NCBI RefSeq assembly: GCF_001865675.1
Contig: NZ_CP011319.1
Coordinates: forward strand, 3,162,001-3,226,000
Direction of reading: 5' to 3'
Length of the DNA: 64,000 nucleotides
Origin: Janthinobacterium sp. 1_2014MBL_MicDiv
GTDB lineage: Bacteria > Pseudomonadota > Gammaproteobacteria > Burkholderiales > Burkholderiaceae_D
The position numbers and the translations under genes were made by a program. Each line of letters starts with the position of its first letter. The first letter of the stretch is position 1. Positions 8,901 to 18,672 of this stretch are shown in pieces. The notes under the pieces are model-generated. The model was not told the origin of the DNA. It saw only the letters and a list, made by a program, of their open reading frames with translations, and made no database searches.

Positions 8901-11900
8901 GCAGCAGATTGCCGCCCTGGTCCGGATACCATGCCCGGTAGATGCTGTCGGCGCCGCCATCGACCAGGCCCTCATGCGCGCCGTCGGGGTTGCCCAGCAC
9001 CGTACCGTTCGCATTGCGCGAGCGCGGCAGGTTGTACGGGTCGCCGGCCGCCGTCGGCGAAGACGACATGCCCGCCGTGTATACGCCATACAGGCTGTCC
9101 ATGCGCAGGTCGCCGCCGCTGACGAGGTCCAGGTCGCCCGTGCCCGTGCGCAGCACGCTGTGGCGCAGGCTGCTCGCCTTGTAGTCGAACGTGGGGTTCG
9201 GCGTGCCGCACCAGGTGGGATTTTCCTCGCAAATGGTGGGCCAGCCCAGCGCCACCGGATCGAGCAGGTCGCCCTCCTTGGTTCTGGGGTCGGCAAACTC
9301 TTCCGCGCCTTCTTTGGTCCACACGTAGGACACCCTCAGATCGCACCAGCTGGCGGTGTCGGCGCAGAACTTCGCAATCGTGGTGCCGTTCTGATTGAGA
9401 AATTCCTCGGAGATCGGTTCACCCGCCACGATGCCTTCGATGCCCTGCTCTCCCGCTTCCTTGCTCCAGTACTGCACGCCCTTCGGCGGCACCAGCACGC
9501 CATACATGCCGTAGTGGCTGTCGGCCAGGCGCAGGGTGCCGCGCGCGGGATGCGCCTGCGCGCTGCGCGTGTCGGCCCCGTCCAGGTCGGCGCCCGCCAC
9601 CAGGCGCATGCCCCACGCTTGCGAACCTTCGGCCAGCATGGGCGCGATGGCCCACAGCTTGCCCTGGCTGCCCGCCACTTCCGGACGCAGCTCGATTGCC
9701 GCCACATTGGGCAACAGCTTGACGTCGGTGCCAGACGGGATCAGGGAGCCCACGGCCAGCGCCAGGTTGCCATCGAGTACAAAGACCGAGCGTTCACCGG
9801 CCACGCCAGGCAGCGGCACGCCCTTGGGCCAGGTCATGGCGCTCACTTTCACCGCTTGCTTGAGCACGCTGCCGGCGTCGAGGCGCATGCCGGCCGTAAA
9901 GGTCTGCTCCGTGGCCAGCAAGGTGCCGGCCGCGTGGACGATCTTGCCGGCGCTGTCGCGCACGGCAGCGGCCAGCACCGTGCCGGCCGGCGCGGTCATG
10001 GCCTGGTCCAGGGTCACGGCCACGGGCAGGCGCGTATTGGCCATCAAATTGAAACCCTTGATGGGCAGGTCGTAATTGAGCGCGATTCCGCCCGGGAACA
10101 GCGTGCCATCGGCCACGGTCACGCCCTTGCCCGGCACGATGACGTCGCTGCCATTGATGTCGCGCCCCGGCAGCAGGCGCCAGCCGTTCTCGTCCTTGGT
10201 GGCGGGCGGCGGCGCGAAGCCGTCATTGATGCTGCCGTAGACGCTCAGGTCGCCGCCGGCGCGCAGCAGCAGGCTGCCCACCTCGCCCGAGCCGCGCACA
10301 GTCGTGCGCTGGAAGCGGGGATTGAGGCTGGCGTAGCGCATGCCCGACAGATCCACGTCGCCCTGCACCACCAGGTCGCCGTCCGCCGTCTTGCTGACGA
10401 TATCGACGCCGGGACGCACATGCAGCGCATCGGCATACGCGGCCGTGGCCAGGCCCGCCAGTTTGCCGTTGCGCAAGTTCGTGTTGGCCAGCGCCGCGTC
10501 GATGAAGGCCGTGCTGTCCCCGTGCTTGCTGTCCAGGTAAGCCTGGTTGATCACCTGGTACGGCCGGCCGCCGGCGGACAGGTCGGGCGCCAGCACGCCA
10601 TTGGCATCGGGCGTCATGGCGTAGGCCGCGTCGTCGTAGCGCTGCATGGCGTTGACGGCGATGGATTTCGCGCCGCGGATGGTCAGGCCGCCGCCGGCAG
10701 CGACGGCGATATCGCCAAAGGTGGCCGCGTCGACGTCCGTGCGGGCGCCGCCGCTGCCCAGGCGCGGCGCGCTCAATTCCAGCGTGCCGCGCGCGGCGCC
10801 GTCGTATTCGCCCTTGCCCTTGCCGGCCACGGCGGCCGTGCCGTGGCGCACGTCGATCTGCGCGCCGCCGGCCAGGTTCAATGCGCCCTCGCCCGCATTC
10901 AGTTCCACCATGGCCCGGTTCGGGCTGTCGATGATCTTGCCATAGCTATCGACGCGCAAGACCGTGCCATGCGCGTCGAGCACGGCGTTGCCGGCCAACG
11001 TCAATCCATGCTTGCCGGCCAGGCGGATGCTGCCCACGCGCTCGCCGCTGGCGTCGATCACGCCAGCGACGGTCAGGCTGCCATTGTCGACGGAGACCTG
11101 CACCTCGCCCGCCTTCAGCTCATTGCCTATCGTCAAGTCGCCCCGTTTCAGCTGGAAGCTGCGCCCGCCCGTCACGCCGCCTGCCGTCAGGCGCGTGTTC
11201 AGCGACGCGAACTGGCCGTCCAGGTTGCCGCCTGCGCCCAGGGTTTGCGCGCGCACGTCCACGCTGCCCTGCTTGTACGGCACCATGGTGCCGCCCGCGT
11301 CGTAGCTGCCGCTGGCGCTGCCCAGTATCTTGCCCTGCAAATCCACCATGCCGGCCCCGCCGTCGAGCGCCACCGCCTTCAGGCTGCCGGCGCGGTTGTG
11401 CTCGGCCGACAGGTCGATCACGGCACCGCTTGCTGCGTGGATGTCGCCGGCGCGGCTGTCCAGGGTGACGTCGCCGCCCCAGCTGTATTTATCCACGTCG
11501 AAGAAAGTGCTCTTGCGGCCCGCCAGGTCGAGGCGGGCGCCGTCGGCCACGGTGATGTCGTGCTGCGCGCTGACGGTGAGCTTGCCGCTCGGCAGCACCA
11601 CGGCCGTGGCCACGCTGACGCTGTCGCCCTTCAGGCTCAGCAGAGCACCGAGCCCATCGTTGTTCTTGACGGGTGCCGCCGGCGCCACGCCGGCCGGCGC
11701 CGCCACCGTCAGCGCGCCGCCCGCCGTGTAGCTGTGCACGGAGCCGGCGTCGCCCGTCAGCAGCGGCGTGATGATGTTCAGCTTGCCGCCGCTGTACTGG
11801 TAGCCCTTGCCCGTCTCATAGCCGTCCTGCGCCTGGTAGACGGACAGGCTGCCCTTGTGGTTGGCCGTGACTTGCCCGCTGGCCTTCAGGTTGACGTTGG

Positions 11901-14900
11901 CAAAGCCCAGTGCCAGGCGGTCGAACGAGGCGACGCCGGCCGGCTGCGTGAACGGGCCGAAGCCGAAATCGATGCGTTCCGCTTCCAGGTTCAGGGTGCC
12001 GCTGCCCGTGCCGGCGCCATGCGTGATCACATTGCCGGCCGGCGACAGGGCGCCGCCCCAGATCAAGTTGGCCGTGCGGATGGTGGCCACCGCGCCGTCG
12101 CCGCCCTGGCCATACATGGCCGGCGTGGTCAGCACCAGGCGCTCCAGGGTGGACTTGCCCGTCGTCTTGTCGTAGGTATCGAGCACCACGTCGCCATAGA
12201 AATTGACGCTGTCGGCCGCGCTCAGCATCAGTGCCTGCAGGGCCGGCGCGCCCGTGCTGGTGTCGCCGCGCAGCAGGCGCTCCAGCACGCCCTGGTTCAT
12301 GGCCAGGCCGCTGGAGCGCGTGCCGCTGGCCTGGGCCGCCGCCAGCGCCTCGCTGCTGCCCATGTTGATGGCGCCCACCGCCAGGCTCAGGTTGCGCGTG
12401 CCGTAGCGGGCCGAGTTGTCCAGCTCGAAACTGCCATTCGTCGACATCAGCAAGGTGCCTTCCGAGTACAGGCTGGCCGTGCCGGCGCAGGCGTCGCCGC
12501 ACACGCCGATGCTGATGCCGCCGCGCGCCGAACCGCCGACCGGGGTCACATTCATCAAGCCGTTCGAGGCGGCCAGCATGTGGATGCCCTCGTTGCTCTG
12601 GTAGATAAAACCGTCGTTGGAGTCATAGGCGGCCTTGCCGCGTCCCAGCGTGTTGATGCCCGCGCCGGGCGCAACATCGATCAGGCCGGCGGTCCATTCC
12701 GTATTCCAGGGATCGCGCGCCAGCAGCATCACTTCCGGCGCCGCCAGGATGGCGCCGCGGCGCAGGTGGATATTATGTGCCTGCGCCGTGCCAAAACTGA
12801 TGTAGTTGCCGCCCTGTCCGTAATTGATGATGGGCGTGGAACCGATGACGATGCGCGCCGCGCCGATCGCGTTCAGGCTGCTGGCACGCAGCGTGACGCC
12901 GCCAAAATCCGGCGTGGCGGGCGCGCCGTCGGCGATGATTTCCAGATCCTCGGGGCCGCCCGCGATCACCGAGACGGTGCCGCCGAAGCCGCCCGTGGCC
13001 GCGCCGAACTTGCCCGTGCCCTCGAACTGGAAGGAATCGATGCCGGCGCCGGGTGCCAGCTGCAGCTTGAACGTCTTCGCATCGGCCGGCAGCAGCGGGC
13101 GGGGAATGCCCCGCGTTTGCGCGTCGGCCAGGGCAAACGCCGTATAGCCCATTTCGTTGTACTGCGAATACGTGCGCAAGACCTTGGCCGGCGTGAGTAT
13201 CAGCTGGCTGGCCAGCGGCGCGCGGATATCCGTGCCGGCGATCGACAGTGTGCCGGGCGCGGCCCAGGAACCGTTGCGCAGCGGCTGCGCCGGGGCGCCG
13301 CCACTCGCCTGCCCCGCCAGGCCGTTCAGTTCCACGCGGAAGGCGCCCGGCAGCAAGGCGTAGGTCGATGGCATCAGGGTGTAGGTGCCGGCGGGCAAGC
13401 CCGGCACGCCGCTGCCTATCGTCACCTGCCGGCCCACGGCCGGGTCGGCAGCGCCCTTGTCGCCGCCCACGGGCGCCTGCGGCGCCTGCACGCCCGGCAC
13501 GATGGCGTACACGGGATTGGTCGCCAGGCCCGGCAGGACAAAGCCGCCGTTCGCCCCCACCTGCAGCAGCGGATGGTAGCGCGCATCGGTGGAGCCGCCG
13601 CGGCCGGCGACAAAACCGGCGCCCGTCAGTTCGCCGCCGCCGGACAGATCCAGCAGCGCGCCCGGCCTGACGGCCACGGCCACGCTGGCGATATCGACGC
13701 CGATGCGCATGGCGCCATTGGCGCTGCTGCCGCCGACGCCGAGAAACTCCGTCTTCTTGCCGTCGACGTTCCAGTTCTGGCCATCGGCCGTGCCGCCATA
13801 CGGCATGACCATGCCGGCGGCGCTGACGGAAGTAACACTGCCAGGCAAGAAATTGATGCTCAGGCTATTCTCGTCCGCGCGCAGGCTGAGACCCAGGTTA
13901 AGCAGGCCCAGCGGCGCGCGCACGATGCCGCCCTGCTCGATGTGGGCGGCGCCCAGCTGCAGCATGCCAAAGGCCGAGTACGGCACGGCGGGAATGCTGT
14001 CCGTGCTGCGCGCGATGGTCAGGCTGCGCTCGGGGTCGTAGACGATATTGCCATCTTTTATGTCCATGCCCACGCGCACGGCGGCGCCGGCGCCCGTGGC
14101 CGGATACAGCTGGGCCGCCTTGAGGGTCATGTCGCCCGGCGCCGACAGCACGGTCGTCGGCTGGTTGCCATCCCAGCCCAGCGGCGACAGCAGGAAGCGC
14201 AGGTCGCCGCGGCTGGTCAGGCGCACGTCGTTGGCCGCGACGTCGACCATGCCGCGCACGTCGATCAGGTCGCCCGCAATGCTGATCTGGCTGGCGACCG
14301 GCGACTGTCCTGCGCTGCCTGGCGTCGTATAGAAATCGCGGCCGGCCGGCTTGATGCTGGCCAGGCGCACATACGGCGCCGCCACGCTGACCTTCGCATC
14401 GGGCGAACTGCCGGGCGAGAGCACGGGCGCGCCGTACAGCTGGAAGCTTTGCTGCATCGTCAGCGCCACGTCGCCATCGAAGCTGGCGGCGCCCAGCAGG
14501 GCCAGGTTGCCGAAACCGCCCGCTTCCACTTGCTCCACAGAAAAACGGCCATGGCCGTACTGCAGCGCCTGCGCCCCGTCGCGGGCTGTCACATTGTCAG
14601 CCAGGTCGCTGGCCGCCTGGCGCTGCGTCAGCCGCAGCTGGCGGCCCTGCAGCACCCTGGGCGTGGCCAGCACTTTCAGGTATTCGGGCGTGCCCGTGGC
14701 CACGGACAGGGTGCCGCCCGCCGCGCCCGCGCCGCCGGCCCTGGCCCGCAGCTGGCCGTCCAGATACAGGCCATTGTTCGACGCCAGCGCGATGCTGCCG
14801 CCTGCGCTGGCCACGTCGATGGCGTCGCCATCGACATCGAGCACGGCGTGCGCGCCGGACGCATCGAGCACGGCGCCGTCGCGCACGACGACGAACAGGC

Positions 14901-17900
14901 TGGCGGCCGAGGTGCTGCCCTGCGCATGGTCGATCTCGCCGCCGACGACGATGCTGCCGCCGTCCACCACCTTGCCGTAGCGCCGGCCCTGCGCATCCGT
15001 GGCGCTGACGGCGCGCGATGCCACGTCGAGCACGGCATTCTCGCCGAGCCAGATGGAGCGGCCATGGCCGGCCGCCTCCACCGCCTCGGCGACCGGCCTG
15101 TCGACGCCCACGCCGCCCAGGCTGATCTTGCCGCCCCAGGCGTTCAACCGGCCTTCCACCGTCAGCTGGCCGACGCTGGACAGCTTGATGGACTGGCCCG
15201 CATCGACGCTGAGCACGGCATTCTTGCCCACCAGCAGTTCGGCGATGGCCATGTCGGCCGCGCCGGACTGCATGTCGCCCACCTGCAGGGCCAGGCTGGC
15301 GCCCTTGCGCTGCGTCAAGATGCCCTTCAGCGGATTTTCCGTGACCTGCTCCGGCATCCACAGGGCCAGTTTTTCATTGTCCACCAGGTGCAGCACGGGC
15401 ATGCGCACGTCCACCTGCGTGCCGTCGGCTACCGTCACGCCCTGCTTGCCGACCAGGCTGTAGCTGGAAAAACCCTTGTCGAAGAAGCCGCCGCCCAGCT
15501 GCACGGTGCCTGCCTCGGTTTTTTCCATTGGGCCGATCATGATCTTGTTGGCCTGCAATTCCAGCTTGCCGCCGCCCGCCACGCCATGGCCGCGCACTTG
15601 CGCGCCTTCGCCCAGCGCCAGCTCGGCCTTCGCGCCATAGCCGGCCAGGGTCATGCTGCCGCCCTTGCCGCCCTGCTGTTTCGCCTGCGCCAGGATGGCC
15701 GCGCCGGAGCTCACGTCGACCAGGCTGCCATTGCCGATGCGTACGTCGCCAAACGCGCGCAGGGACACGCTGCCGCCGTTCACGTAAGGCAGGCCGGCGG
15801 CGGCCAGCGGATCGCGCAGCACGTTGCTGAACAAGCCGCTGGCATCGAGCGTGACGCCGTCGGCCAGCACCAGCGTGCCCGGGGGCGCGCCCGGATTGAC
15901 GTAGGTATCGAGCATACCCAGCGGGCCGATCTGGTTCAGCACGTTGCCGGCCGCGATGCTGCCGCCACGGCTGCGCAGGCTGGCATTGATGGCGACGTCC
16001 TTGCCGAACACGGTGATATTGCCGCCATCGGCCACCTGCAGCGCGCTGTCGATGGTGATCGCGCCTTTCGCGGCGAGGCGGATGGCACCCAGCTGCTGCT
16101 CATTGAGCAAGCCCGTGTCGAGCAGCAGCCTGCCCTGGCGCTCGGGCGCCAGCACGCTGTCCACGTCGAGTCCGGCGGCGATGCCATCCTGCACGCGCGT
16201 CAGGCGTACCTCGTCCATGACGGCCGACAGCGCATGCTGCAGCACGCCCGTGCGCTTGTCGAACATCGGCTGGTACTGGCCGACGATCAGCTGGCCGCGC
16301 TGCGCGGCCGCCAGCTGCGACTGCTGGTAGCCGTCGAGCAGCGCCTGCGGCGCCTGGGTCTGGCGTTCGCCCTGGAAGACGTCGCCCGCGATGCCGCCCT
16401 CCAGCACGGCCGAACCGGTGGCCACCACCAGCTTGCCCGCATCGCGCCCCACCGTGTAGCCGTTTTCCAGCCGCTGTTGCGCGGCGATCAATGGACTGGC
16501 GTAAAACGCGCTGGCATCCTTGCCCCAGCGCGCATGCTCCTCCTCGTAGCCCTTGTACAGGCCCGCATACGCCAGGTCCGCAGGCGCGCTGCCCGCCTCG
16601 TGCAGCTTGCCGTCCGCGCCTTTCAGCCAGGTCTGGCGCAGCGCGCCCGTCTGCACGTCCAGCGTGCCGCCCGACAGGTTGATGCTGGAGCCAAGCTGCG
16701 TGACGACATCGTGGCCGCCGAAGGTCACCGTGCCGCCCTGCGCCATCCATTCGCTGACGGAGTGGCCCTGCGTGCCCAGGTAACCGGCCACCTCCAGCAA
16801 GCCGCCGGCCGTGTACCAGCGGTCGCTGTCGTAGCCGTTCGTGCCTTTCGGTACGAACACGAGCTTGCGGCGGTCGACCCAGATGCTGTTGTTGATCAAG
16901 GCCTTGCCGTCGCGGTTGACGGGCGCATCGCGCTGCTCGTTGCCCTGCACATTGATCTCGACATTGTTCGCCGCCATGGCCACCTTCACGCCGACGGCGC
17001 CGGCAACGTCAAGCCGGGCGCCGTCGCGCACGAGGCTGCGGCTGGCCGCGTTGACGGCGATCTGGCCGCCCGTGGCCAGGGTCAGCGAATCGCCGAGGAA
17101 TTCCACCGTGCCGGCGCTGCCGATTTCGATGCGCGACTGGTCGCGGCGGTCGCTCACGGCGGCGATGTTTTCCGTCGCCACGGCCGGCCCGCGCATGGCG
17201 TCGCGCTGGCTGTCGAGCGCCGTCGTCTTGCCGTCGTCCTCGATGACGATGGCCGTGGCGGCGCCCCGTCCCAGGGTCACGCCGGCGTCGCTGCCCAGCG
17301 CGTTCAGGTGGATGGTGCCGCGCGTGGCCGTGGTGGTCGTGGCCAGCAGCACGCCGTCCTGGCGCACTTCGCGGCCCGCCAGCGTCACGTCGCCTTCGCG
17401 CGCCTGGATCAGGCCCGTGTTGACGACCTTGCCCGCCGTGCTGCCTGCCGCGAACTGGGGCGTGACTTCGCTGCCGCGCGTGGTCGACAAGGGGTTGCCG
17501 TCCGTGCCCACGCCTTTCTTGATGGCAAAACTGTCGCCGGCGGCCAGCAGGGCCTGGCCCTTGGGTGTGCTGATCTCGCCCCCGTTGTGCACTTCCTTGC
17601 CCAGCAGCATCACGTAACCGCCGCCTTCCGTGCTGCCCTTGGGCGCGCTGCTGCTGATGCGCGCGCCGGCCAGCACCTGCACCTTGCCGGCCGCCTCGGT
17701 AAACGTCGCGGCGCCGGCCGTGCCGGGGCTGTAGATGCCGCCCTTTTGGAATTGCGCGTCGCCGATGCGGGCCGCGGCCGCCACCAGGCTGCGCGTGTCG
17801 ACCTGGCTCGTGCCATTGAAGACGATGCCGTTGCGGTTGACGATCAGCACCGTGCCGTCGGCCTTGATCTGGCCCTGGATCTGGCTGGGACGGGCTTGCG

Positions 17901-18528
17901 GATCGTTGACCCGGTTCAGCACGGCCCAATCCTTTTGCTGCTGGAAGGTCAGGCTCGTGTCCTTGCCGACGTTAAACGTTTCCCAGTTCAGGATGGCCTT
18001 GTCCGCCGTCTGCTGCACCACCACGGCCGTCTTGCCCGCCGCCACCGTCTGCACGGGCGCCTGGGCGTTGAGCCAGCCGGCCGTCAGGCTGTTGGTGTCG
18101 ACCTGCAAGCCGCCTTTCACGAGGCCATCGGGCGCACCGGGCACGCCCGCCGCCTGCTGGCGCGCCTGCGCCTGGGCCGCCTGCTGCGCGGCGATGGCGC
18201 GCGCGGCCAGGTGCAGATTGTTGAGCGAGCGCTGTAACTGCTGACTCACCTGCTGGCCCTCGGGCCGGCTGCCCTGCGGCAGCGGCTGGCCGCTCGGCAA
18301 ACGGCCGGCCGTGCTAGCCGTATTTTGCGCCGCGCCCTTGGCCGCGAACCAGCCGCCGCTGAACGCCTGCTGCGCGCGCGCCGGCGTCGTGAAGGCGCCC
18401 GCCATCAGCATGGTGGTCAATGCATAGGCGAGCGGCGTGAGCCGCAAGCGGCTGCCCAGCGTGGAACAACGCTGCGCACCCATGTCAACGTGCGGGACGG
18501 GGCGCTGGGCAGTGTGAAGCTTGGTCAT
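5908..18528 (-). CDS. Giant filamentous haemagglutinin-family exoprotein (TPS domain and DUF3739)
   Basis: This 4206-residue secreted protein is probably a two-partner-secretion (TpsA) adhesin. The signal peptide ends near residue 52 (TPARA-QQ). An N-terminal haemagglutination-activity/TPS domain follows (about 120-260, with ILNWETFNVG and NRNGIVFNGTSQVDTRS). Thousands of residues of Gly/Asp/Ala/Val-rich repeats then predict a long right-handed beta-helix. The C-terminus has the DUF3739 signature (IDAGEAGIRVSGN, then FTVRVLGFG and VRVLGLG). Cysteine pairs interrupt the helix near residues 2009 and 3050-3100. I start at the ATG at 18528, with AGGAAA upstream and a normal TPS signal peptide; a GTG at 18588 is less likely. 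No TpsB transporter gene is in the window. The size resembles P. aeruginosa PdtA, the PUMA3-regulated exoprotein (from memory). Confidence 0.88.
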   Translation of the reverse strand: MTKLHTAQRPVPHVDMGAQRCSTLGSRLRLTPLAYALTTMLMAGAFTTPARAQQAFSGGWFAAKGAAQNTASTAGRLPSGQPLPQGSRPEGQQVSQQLQRSLNNLHLAARAIAAQQAAQAQARQQAAGVPGAPDGLVKGGLQVDTNSLTAGWLNAQAPVQTVAAGKTAVVVQQTADKAILNWETFNVGKDTSLTFQQQKDWAVLNRVNDPQARPSQIQGQIKADGTVLIVNRNGIVFNGTSQVDTRSLVAAAARIGDAQFQKGGIYSPGTAGAATFTEAAGKVQVLAGARISSSAPKGSTEGGGYVMLLGKEVHNGGEISTPKGQALLAAGDSFAIKKGVGTDGNPLSTTRGSEVTPQFAAGSTAGKVVNTGLIQAREGDVTLAGREVRQDGVLLATTTTATRGTIHLNALGSDAGVTLGRGAATAIVIEDDGKTTALDSQRDAMRGPAVATENIAAVSDRRDQSRIEIGSAGTVEFLGDSLTLATGGQIAVNAASRSLVRDGARLDVAGAVGVKVAMAANNVEINVQGNEQRDAPVNRDGKALINNSIWVDRRKLVFVPKGTNGYDSDRWYTAGGLLEVAGYLGTQGHSVSEWMAQGGTVTFGGHDVVTQLGSSINLSGGTLDVQTGALRQTWLKGADGKLHEAGSAPADLAYAGLYKGYEEEHARWGKDASAFYASPLIAAQQRLENGYTVGRDAGKLVVATGSAVLEGGIAGDVFQGERQTQAPQALLDGYQQSQLAAAQRGQLIVGQYQPMFDKRTGVLQHALSAVMDEVRLTRVQDGIAAGLDVDSVLAPERQGRLLLDTGLLNEQQLGAIRLAAKGAITIDSALQVADGGNITVFGKDVAINASLRSRGGSIAAGNVLNQIGPLGMLDTYVNPGAPPGTLVLADGVTLDASGLFSNVLRDPLAAAGLPYVNGGSVSLRAFGDVRIGNGSLVDVSSGAAILAQAKQQGGKGGSMTLAGYGAKAELALGEGAQVRGHGVAGGGKLELQANKIMIGPMEKTEAGTVQLGGGFFDKGFSSYSLVGKQGVTVADGTQVDVRMPVLHLVDNEKLALWMPEQVTENPLKGILTQRKGASLALQVGDMQSGAADMAIAELLVGKNAVLSVDAGQSIKLSSVGQLTVEGRLNAWGGKISLGGVGVDRPVAEAVEAAGHGRSIWLGENAVLDVASRAVSATDAQGRRYGKVVDGGSIVVGGEIDHAQGSTSAASLFVVVRDGAVLDASGAHAVLDVDGDAIDVASAGGSIALASNNGLYLDGQLRARAGGAGAAGGTLSVATGTPEYLKVLATPRVLQGRQLRLTQRQAASDLADNVTARDGAQALQYGHGRFSVEQVEAGGFGNLALLGAASFDGDVALTMQQSFQLYGAPVLSPGSSPDAKVSVAAPYVRLASIKPAGRDFYTTPGSAGQSPVASQISIAGDLIDVRGMVDVAANDVRLTSRGDLRFLLSPLGWDGNQPTTVLSAPGDMTLKAAQLYPATGAGAAVRVGMDIKDGNIVYDPERSLTIARSTDSIPAVPYSAFGMLQLGAAHIEQGGIVRAPLGLLNLGLSLRADENSLSINFLPGSVTSVSAAGMVMPYGGTADGQNWNVDGKKTEFLGVGGSSANGAMRIGVDIASVAVAVRPGALLDLSGGGELTGAGFVAGRGGSTDARYHPLLQVGANGGFVLPGLATNPVYAIVPGVQAPQAPVGGDKGAADPAVGRQVTIGSGVPGLPAGTYTLMPSTYALLPGAFRVELNGLAGQASGGAPAQPLRNGSWAAPGTLSIAGTDIRAPLASQLILTPAKVLRTYSQYNEMGYTAFALADAQTRGIPRPLLPADAKTFKLQLAPGAGIDSFQFEGTGKFGAATGGFGGTVSVIAGGPEDLEIIADGAPATPDFGGVTLRASSLNAIGAARIVIGSTPIINYGQGGNYISFGTAQAHNIHLRRGAILAAPEVMLLARDPWNTEWTAGLIDVAPGAGINTLGRGKAAYDSNDGFIYQSNEGIHMLAASNGLMNVTPVGGSARGGISIGVCGDACAGTASLYSEGTLLMSTNGSFELDNSARYGTRNLSLAVGAINMGSSEALAAAQASGTRSSGLAMNQGVLERLLRGDTSTGAPALQALMLSAADSVNFYGDVVLDTYDKTTGKSTLERLVLTTPAMYGQGGDGAVATIRTANLIWGGALSPAGNVITHGAGTGSGTLNLEAERIDFGFGPFTQPAGVASFDRLALGFANVNLKASGQVTANHKGSLSVYQAQDGYETGKGYQYSGGKLNIITPLLTGDAGSVHSYTAGGALTVAAPAGVAPAAPVKNNDGLGALLSLKGDSVSVATAVVLPSGKLTVSAQHDITVADGARLDLAGRKSTFFDVDKYSWGGDVTLDSRAGDIHAASGAVIDLSAEHNRAGSLKAVALDGGAGMVDLQGKILGSASGSYDAGGTMVPYKQGSVDVRAQTLGAGGNLDGQFASLNTRLTAGGVTGGRSFQLKRGDLTIGNELKAGEVQVSVDNGSLTVAGVIDASGERVGSIRLAGKHGLTLAGNAVLDAHGTVLRVDSYGKIIDSPNRAMVELNAGEGALNLAGGAQIDVRHGTAAVAGKGKGEYDGAARGTLELSAPRLGSGGARTDVDAATFGDIAVAAGGGLTIRGAKSIAVNAMQRYDDAAYAMTPDANGVLAPDLSAGGRPYQVINQAYLDSKHGDSTAFIDAALANTNLRNGKLAGLATAAYADALHVRPGVDIVSKTADGDLVVQGDVDLSGMRYASLNPRFQRTTVRGSGEVGSLLLRAGGDLSVYGSINDGFAPPPATKDENGWRLLPGRDINGSDVIVPGKGVTVADGTLFPGGIALNYDLPIKGFNLMANTRLPVAVTLDQAMTAPAGTVLAAAVRDSAGKIVHAAGTLLATEQTFTAGMRLDAGSVLKQAVKVSAMTWPKGVPLPGVAGERSVFVLDGNLALAVGSLIPSGTDVKLLPNVAAIELRPEVAGSQGKLWAIAPMLAEGSQAWGMRLVAGADLDGADTRSAQAHPARGTLRLADSHYGMYGVLVPPKGVQYWSKEAGEQGIEGIVAGEPISEEFLNQNGTTIAKFCADTASWCDLRVSYVWTKEGAEEFADPRTKEGDLLDPVALGWPTICEENPTWCGTPNPTFDYKASSLRHSVLRTGTGDLDLVSGGDLRMDSLYGVYTAGMSSSPTAAGDPYNLPRSRNANGTVLGNPDGAHEGLVDGGADSIYRAWYPDQGGNLLLKVAGNLSGALLNASSASNERPVSKDGLADSVPVGNWLWRQGSGGVATGGPAQPTAWWINFGSYMRRDTLADTVLGFTGFGTLGGGNVRAEVAGDAGVQTLLTGSSYNANINPRSQGLLLAVGSTGRVQADGSLLLTGGGDLDLRVGGALNPASTPGGGYLNGALVDLRGHAETSAAQLGSLALEYGSQPTQHVPLETRAYDAFTATRATPRGGMLLVPGDATFSVATLGDQALQDVADPGRVTLPNATPFTGPSGEQGYGYSWFSLWTPRTALDLFSAGGNMTPLSGSLGTATDLAIVYPSIVRAAAPHGSLYYGKAVVDSNGATSYADPLVLAPSPNAQLQWLAGDSIYAGGYAVSQSGAAADSIVTPFKPGFTGWDIRTYVTDPLAANVSSKGTPATKWNFPLFAFGPNSSAGPANGGTQAARIYAATGDLVGVNSGRIIEFTDAAHAGITWYEGAQPVWMKAGRDIVSSGTAQLEALDGTAAGEMRFRILSNLFVHNNAYDVSVVSAGRDILGSSFNVAGPGTLDISAGRNILMQDKGSVVSLGPVVAGDKRPGAGIAMQAGVGAAGLDYLRFVKPYLDPANVAQKGVPLADQAGKVVKSYDSELATWLGERYGFKGTAAEVLAFYLALPEPQQRVFARTVYFAELKAGGREYNDADSSRYGSFLRSRNAIAGLAPATDASGKAISYAGDIVMYRGTYAAYNPLSLNYDRIVPRSGYVHTNFGGDIALLTPGGQQVLGIEGEAPPSTSGVITKGGGNIDLFSHGSILLGQSRIMTTFGGDILAWSSTGDINAGRGSKSTIVYTPPKRVYDNWGNVTLSSDVPSTGAGIATLAPIAEVPAGDVDLLAPLGTIDAGEAGIRVSGNVNLAALKVMNAANIQVKGEAKGMPTVASVNVAAMTNASAAASQATAAAQDVVQRERAATRSAQPSVFTVRVLGFGGDAPSDSAQAAPQDGARIEAADYNPRSAVRVLGLGPLPESATRQLTAQERSRLSP

Positions 18529-18619
18529 GGCAATGGTTTCCTGGCTAGAGAGAAGGGAACGGAGCCTGGCTGTCGCACAAGCGTCCACACCTCCATGACG
18601 TAGCTGGATGGCGGAAGGG

Positions 18620-18650
18620 ATAATGTTTTTTGAAAAATATTTTCTATCAA
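18620..18650 (-). promoter_or_regulatory. AT-rich promoter candidate for the giant adhesin gene
   Basis: The 144-base gap between fecR and the adhesin gene holds a sharp AT-rich island. On the minus strand TTGATA and CATTAT are separated by 19 bases, about 90-120 bases before the adhesin ATG. The spacing is not ideal, and an ECF-specific promoter could differ, so this is only a candidate. Confidence 0.3.
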
Positions 18651-18672
18651 CCAGGCCGCGAAGAAAAACGCA

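Noticed and set aside
8974..18237. Open reading frame of 3087 codons on the plus strand, antisense to the adhesin gene
   Set aside because: It is the shadow of a GC-rich repetitive gene: composition is dominated by His, Arg, Ala and Gly, with no signal peptide, domain or ribosome-binding site.
18529..18588. GTG start at 18588 for the adhesin, which would create an extended signal peptide (ESPR-like)
   Set aside because: The extra 20 residues lack the ESPR pattern and a ribosome-binding site, whereas the ATG at 18528 has AGGAAA upstream.
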